Positions 61,861 to 64,000 of a DNA stretch of 64,000 nucleotides are shown one piece after another. The translations under genes were made by a program, and so were the position numbers. A model generated the notes under the pieces. The model searched no databases. It had not been told where the DNA came from and saw nothing but the letters and a program-made list of their open reading frames with translations. Location of the stretch: positions 85,804,245-85,868,244 of the forward strand of contig NC_134461.1 of assembly GCF_047948215.1 (NCBI RefSeq), read 5' to 3'. This DNA is from Lycorma delicatula. Taxonomy: Eukaryota; Arthropoda; Insecta; Hemiptera; Fulgoridae. Each line of letters opens with the position of its first letter. Position 1 is the first letter of the stretch.

Positions 61861-62689
61861 CTTATGTCTCTTACTTTTCATATCACAGACCAATGTTGAA
61901 CAAAATTGTCGCCGAATATTAGAGAAATAAATATCATGTACCATTCAGTGTCTGTTTTATGTTAAAATTAAATTTAATACGCAGTCAATGTCTCGTTTTT
62001 ATTCAATCCAATACACTAAAAGTGACTCGTTGACATACAGATTGGCAAATTTATCTGTAGAGTTGGCCAAATGAAGGAACTAAAATCTTCCATTGAAGAC
62101 TTTCAGTTTTGTTCAAAAAAATAATAATAATGGTGTCTCTCCCATTTAACTCTACAGATAAGTTGGTCGATCTGTAGCTCGGAGGAACTTCATCCAAGGT
62201 CTGTAACGTTTCACGTTAAACCAACGGCCATGACACAGTCCCACCCGTTTTTTAACTTTAAGGGGGCTCTAACTGTGACAAAATTTTATTTAAAAAAATG
62301 TTTCCGAAAAAAATAAATTGACTTTTCCATAATACCGGTTTGCTCGGTTGAACCCTGAAATCAAAATCTTTGATCGTTAAATTGAATCTCGATTTACTGC
62401 TAAAAAAATACAGTATTAAAATCATTTTTCAAACTGAAAAAAACATTCGTTTAGTTGTGTTGATGCCTATTTAAAAAATAAAAAAATAATAAGAGATGTT
62501 TGATTTACATATTGATACTTAAAATATAAAATTTCATTTAATATTTAATTTCATTTAATGATATCGGTATTCTTTATAAGCTTAATCTATAATCTAAATC
62601 TGATATAGATAATACATTTTAAATATTAGAAAGAGCAATTGTAAAGATATTGAAATAACAAACAACTCGATTTTTGTTACTTCTTATAT
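61861..62689. other. Stretch without gene; an imperfect inverted repeat
   Basis: 62037-62066 and 62147-62175 are inverted copies (core tctgtagagtt) matching at about 24 of 30 positions around an 80-base loop. No coding region. Confidence 0.55.
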
Positions 62690-63175
62690 TTGTATAAGAA
62701 GATTATGGACAATCGAACCTACCAACACATGAGGACATTGAGGATGCGTTGAGGATCATGGTCGCCTTCGATCTAGAAAGCCACCTATCAAAACAGCAAT
62801 TGCTGCCACAAAGGATTTAACCTAACTGACGTCTGGCGTCAAGAATGAACCACAAAGCAGAATAACCAAATCCCATGTATTACTCAAAAGCCGCCGGGTT
62901 TTTCATTTGCCACGTAAGACATGGGCATCGCTAAACAGAATACGAACTCAGCATGGTAGGTGCGCCTATTTCCTGTATAAATGGAGTAAAACACAGACGC
63001 CCCTTTGCGAGTGTGGTGAAAGTCAAACTGTTAAACACATCACAGACAGCTTATGAAGGGACTCCTGAATATTTCCTGATGGCGACACCAGAATCAGTAG
63101 CTTATATTAATTTGTTGATGTTTGTTTGTAATTTTTGACTTTAATTAGTGTTTTGTCTTGGTGCCATACGCTAAA
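62690..63175 (+). mobile_element. LINE reverse transcriptase C-terminus and 3' UTR (jockey-like, LINE-c)
   Basis: The plus strand reads WRQE, then after a frameshift LPRKTWASLNRIRTQHGRC, then PLCECGESQTVKHI, and after another shift EYFLMATPESVAYI. The C-terminal LNRxRTGHG...CxCG...QTxxHI pattern is the zinc-knuckle-like tail of jockey-type non-LTR retrotransposons. The final Cys of the motif is lost at a stop (TGA near 63054). A 3' UTR of about 80 bases ends in gctaaataaata. The 61-codon frame at 62953-63138 contains only its second half in frame. Confidence 0.85.
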
Positions 63176-63538
63176 TAAATATTTGTAACCTAAAGTGATA
63201 CAAATCTAACGTTACATAACTGAAGTGAATTAAACTAAAAATAGAGTAGAATATAATTTCAGCTGCGATAAGAAATTTTAATCCAAAATTTAGTATTTTT
63301 AAAATACTAAATATTTATATTTTTGAAAATTATATCTGAAAAAGAAACTTAATCGGAAGTAAATCAGTTCGATGTTATTAAACATCTCTAAACAAGCATG
63401 ATTCTTTATCTGGTTTATCTCTGATTTCTTTTATTTTTTGGTAAATTTTTGTAAGTCACAAACACAAGTTAAAGCTACAATTAAAAACTAAACAATAACA
63501 GGAAAACTTCATAAATAACTTAACATAACATCAATCCT
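63176..63538. other. AT-rich stretch without gene
   Basis: Nothing recognised. Confidence 0.5.
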
Positions 63539-63615
63539 GATCTTTGTGGCGGACTGGTAGCGTCTCTACATTTCATCCAGAGGTTCTGGGTTCAAGTCTC
63601 AAACTATAAAAAAAC
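63539..63615 (+). mobile_element. SINE-1 head
   Basis: gatctttgtggcggactggt (A-box), agcgtctctacatttcatcc, and a B-box gggttcaagtctc, then an A run. Same head as at 23769. The body is missing. Confidence 0.75.
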
Positions 63616-64000
63616 ATTTTCATAATCATTCAAGCTGCTGTTGAGAGCTAATCAGAATAAAATGGAATATAGAATATTTATTTGCTGTTGAGTTTTCTCT
63701 TATTCAATTATAAACATTCATCATATTTGTTCACTGTTCCGAGGACAAGTTTATAATTATTTAGTTCTTTTAATCAGATGTAGGTTACATAAAGATATTT
63801 AAAAAAAATTAAAATCATACTAACTGATGATAACGGGAAATTTCAGATAATCAGGGTGACATTGTAAATATAATAAATTTAACAGCGACCTAAGCTCATT
63901 TGTTTTTATATAATTGCTATTATTATTCCAAAAATTACATACAACGAATCAAGAACTGTGTTACCTTCTTGTTTTCTGTGACATATTGCAGACAATCTTA
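63616..64000. other. AT-rich stretch without gene
   Basis: Nothing recognised up to the window edge. Confidence 0.5.

Overview
This window looks like AT-rich (roughly 70% A+T or more, judged by eye) intergenic or intronic DNA from an insect nuclear genome. The evidence is a mariner transposase remnant and a second Tc1/mariner-type element of insect type, several tRNA-headed SINEs with target-site duplications, non-LTR retrotransposon tails, and a short interstitial run of the insect telomeric unit TTAGG. The mix of repeats suggests a hemipteran-like insect, but I hold that weakly. I found no intact host protein-coding gene, no rRNA, no convincing functional tRNA, no operon-like organisation and no CRISPR. 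All open frames present are short (129 codons at most) and are either chance frames in low-complexity DNA, antisense shadows, or fragments of transposable elements.

Layout. 0-6 kb: AT-rich DNA with microsatellites, one copy each of dispersed families R4 and R3, and a compound AC/GC/AT/GC tract. 6.05-7.38 kb: a degenerate Tc1/mariner-type transposon with about 90-bp inverted termini. 8.9-9.64 kb: a Helitron-like fragment, a 210-bp polypurine tract and an R1 copy. 10.9-14 kb: R3, a SINE-2 copy, and R1 lying between two R2 pieces. 16-18.4 kb: a LINE tail, R2, a SINE-1 copy and, 8 bp further on, a retroposed fragment, the last two with target duplications. 22-30 kb: R1, SINE heads, R5 twice, two SINE-2 copies and a LINE tail. 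31-36 kb: R6, R4, a LINE tail, and R1 abutting R3. 38-48 kb: R7, SINE-2, R5 carrying a (CA)64 tract, SINE-2, R4 and a longer R6 copy. 49.9-51.5 kb: LINE tail, SINE-1 and a truncated mariner. 52-58 kb: R1, R3, R2, several strong hairpins and R4. 59.56-60.58 kb: a foldback (MITE-like) element with 360-bp arms. 61.4-62.2 kb: a locally GC-rich island. 62.7-63.2 kb: a LINE tail, followed by a SINE-1 head.

Nothing here works as a pathway. The window is an archive of successive insertions. Autonomous LINEs presumably mobilised the SINEs and the retroposed fragment (inference), and transposases of the two mariner-type elements belong to families that could mobilise the MITE (inference). Family names R1-R7, SINE-1 and SINE-2 are labels for groups recognised by comparing segments within this window; they are not database names. 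Boundaries were read by eye and may be off by several bases, more for degenerate copies.
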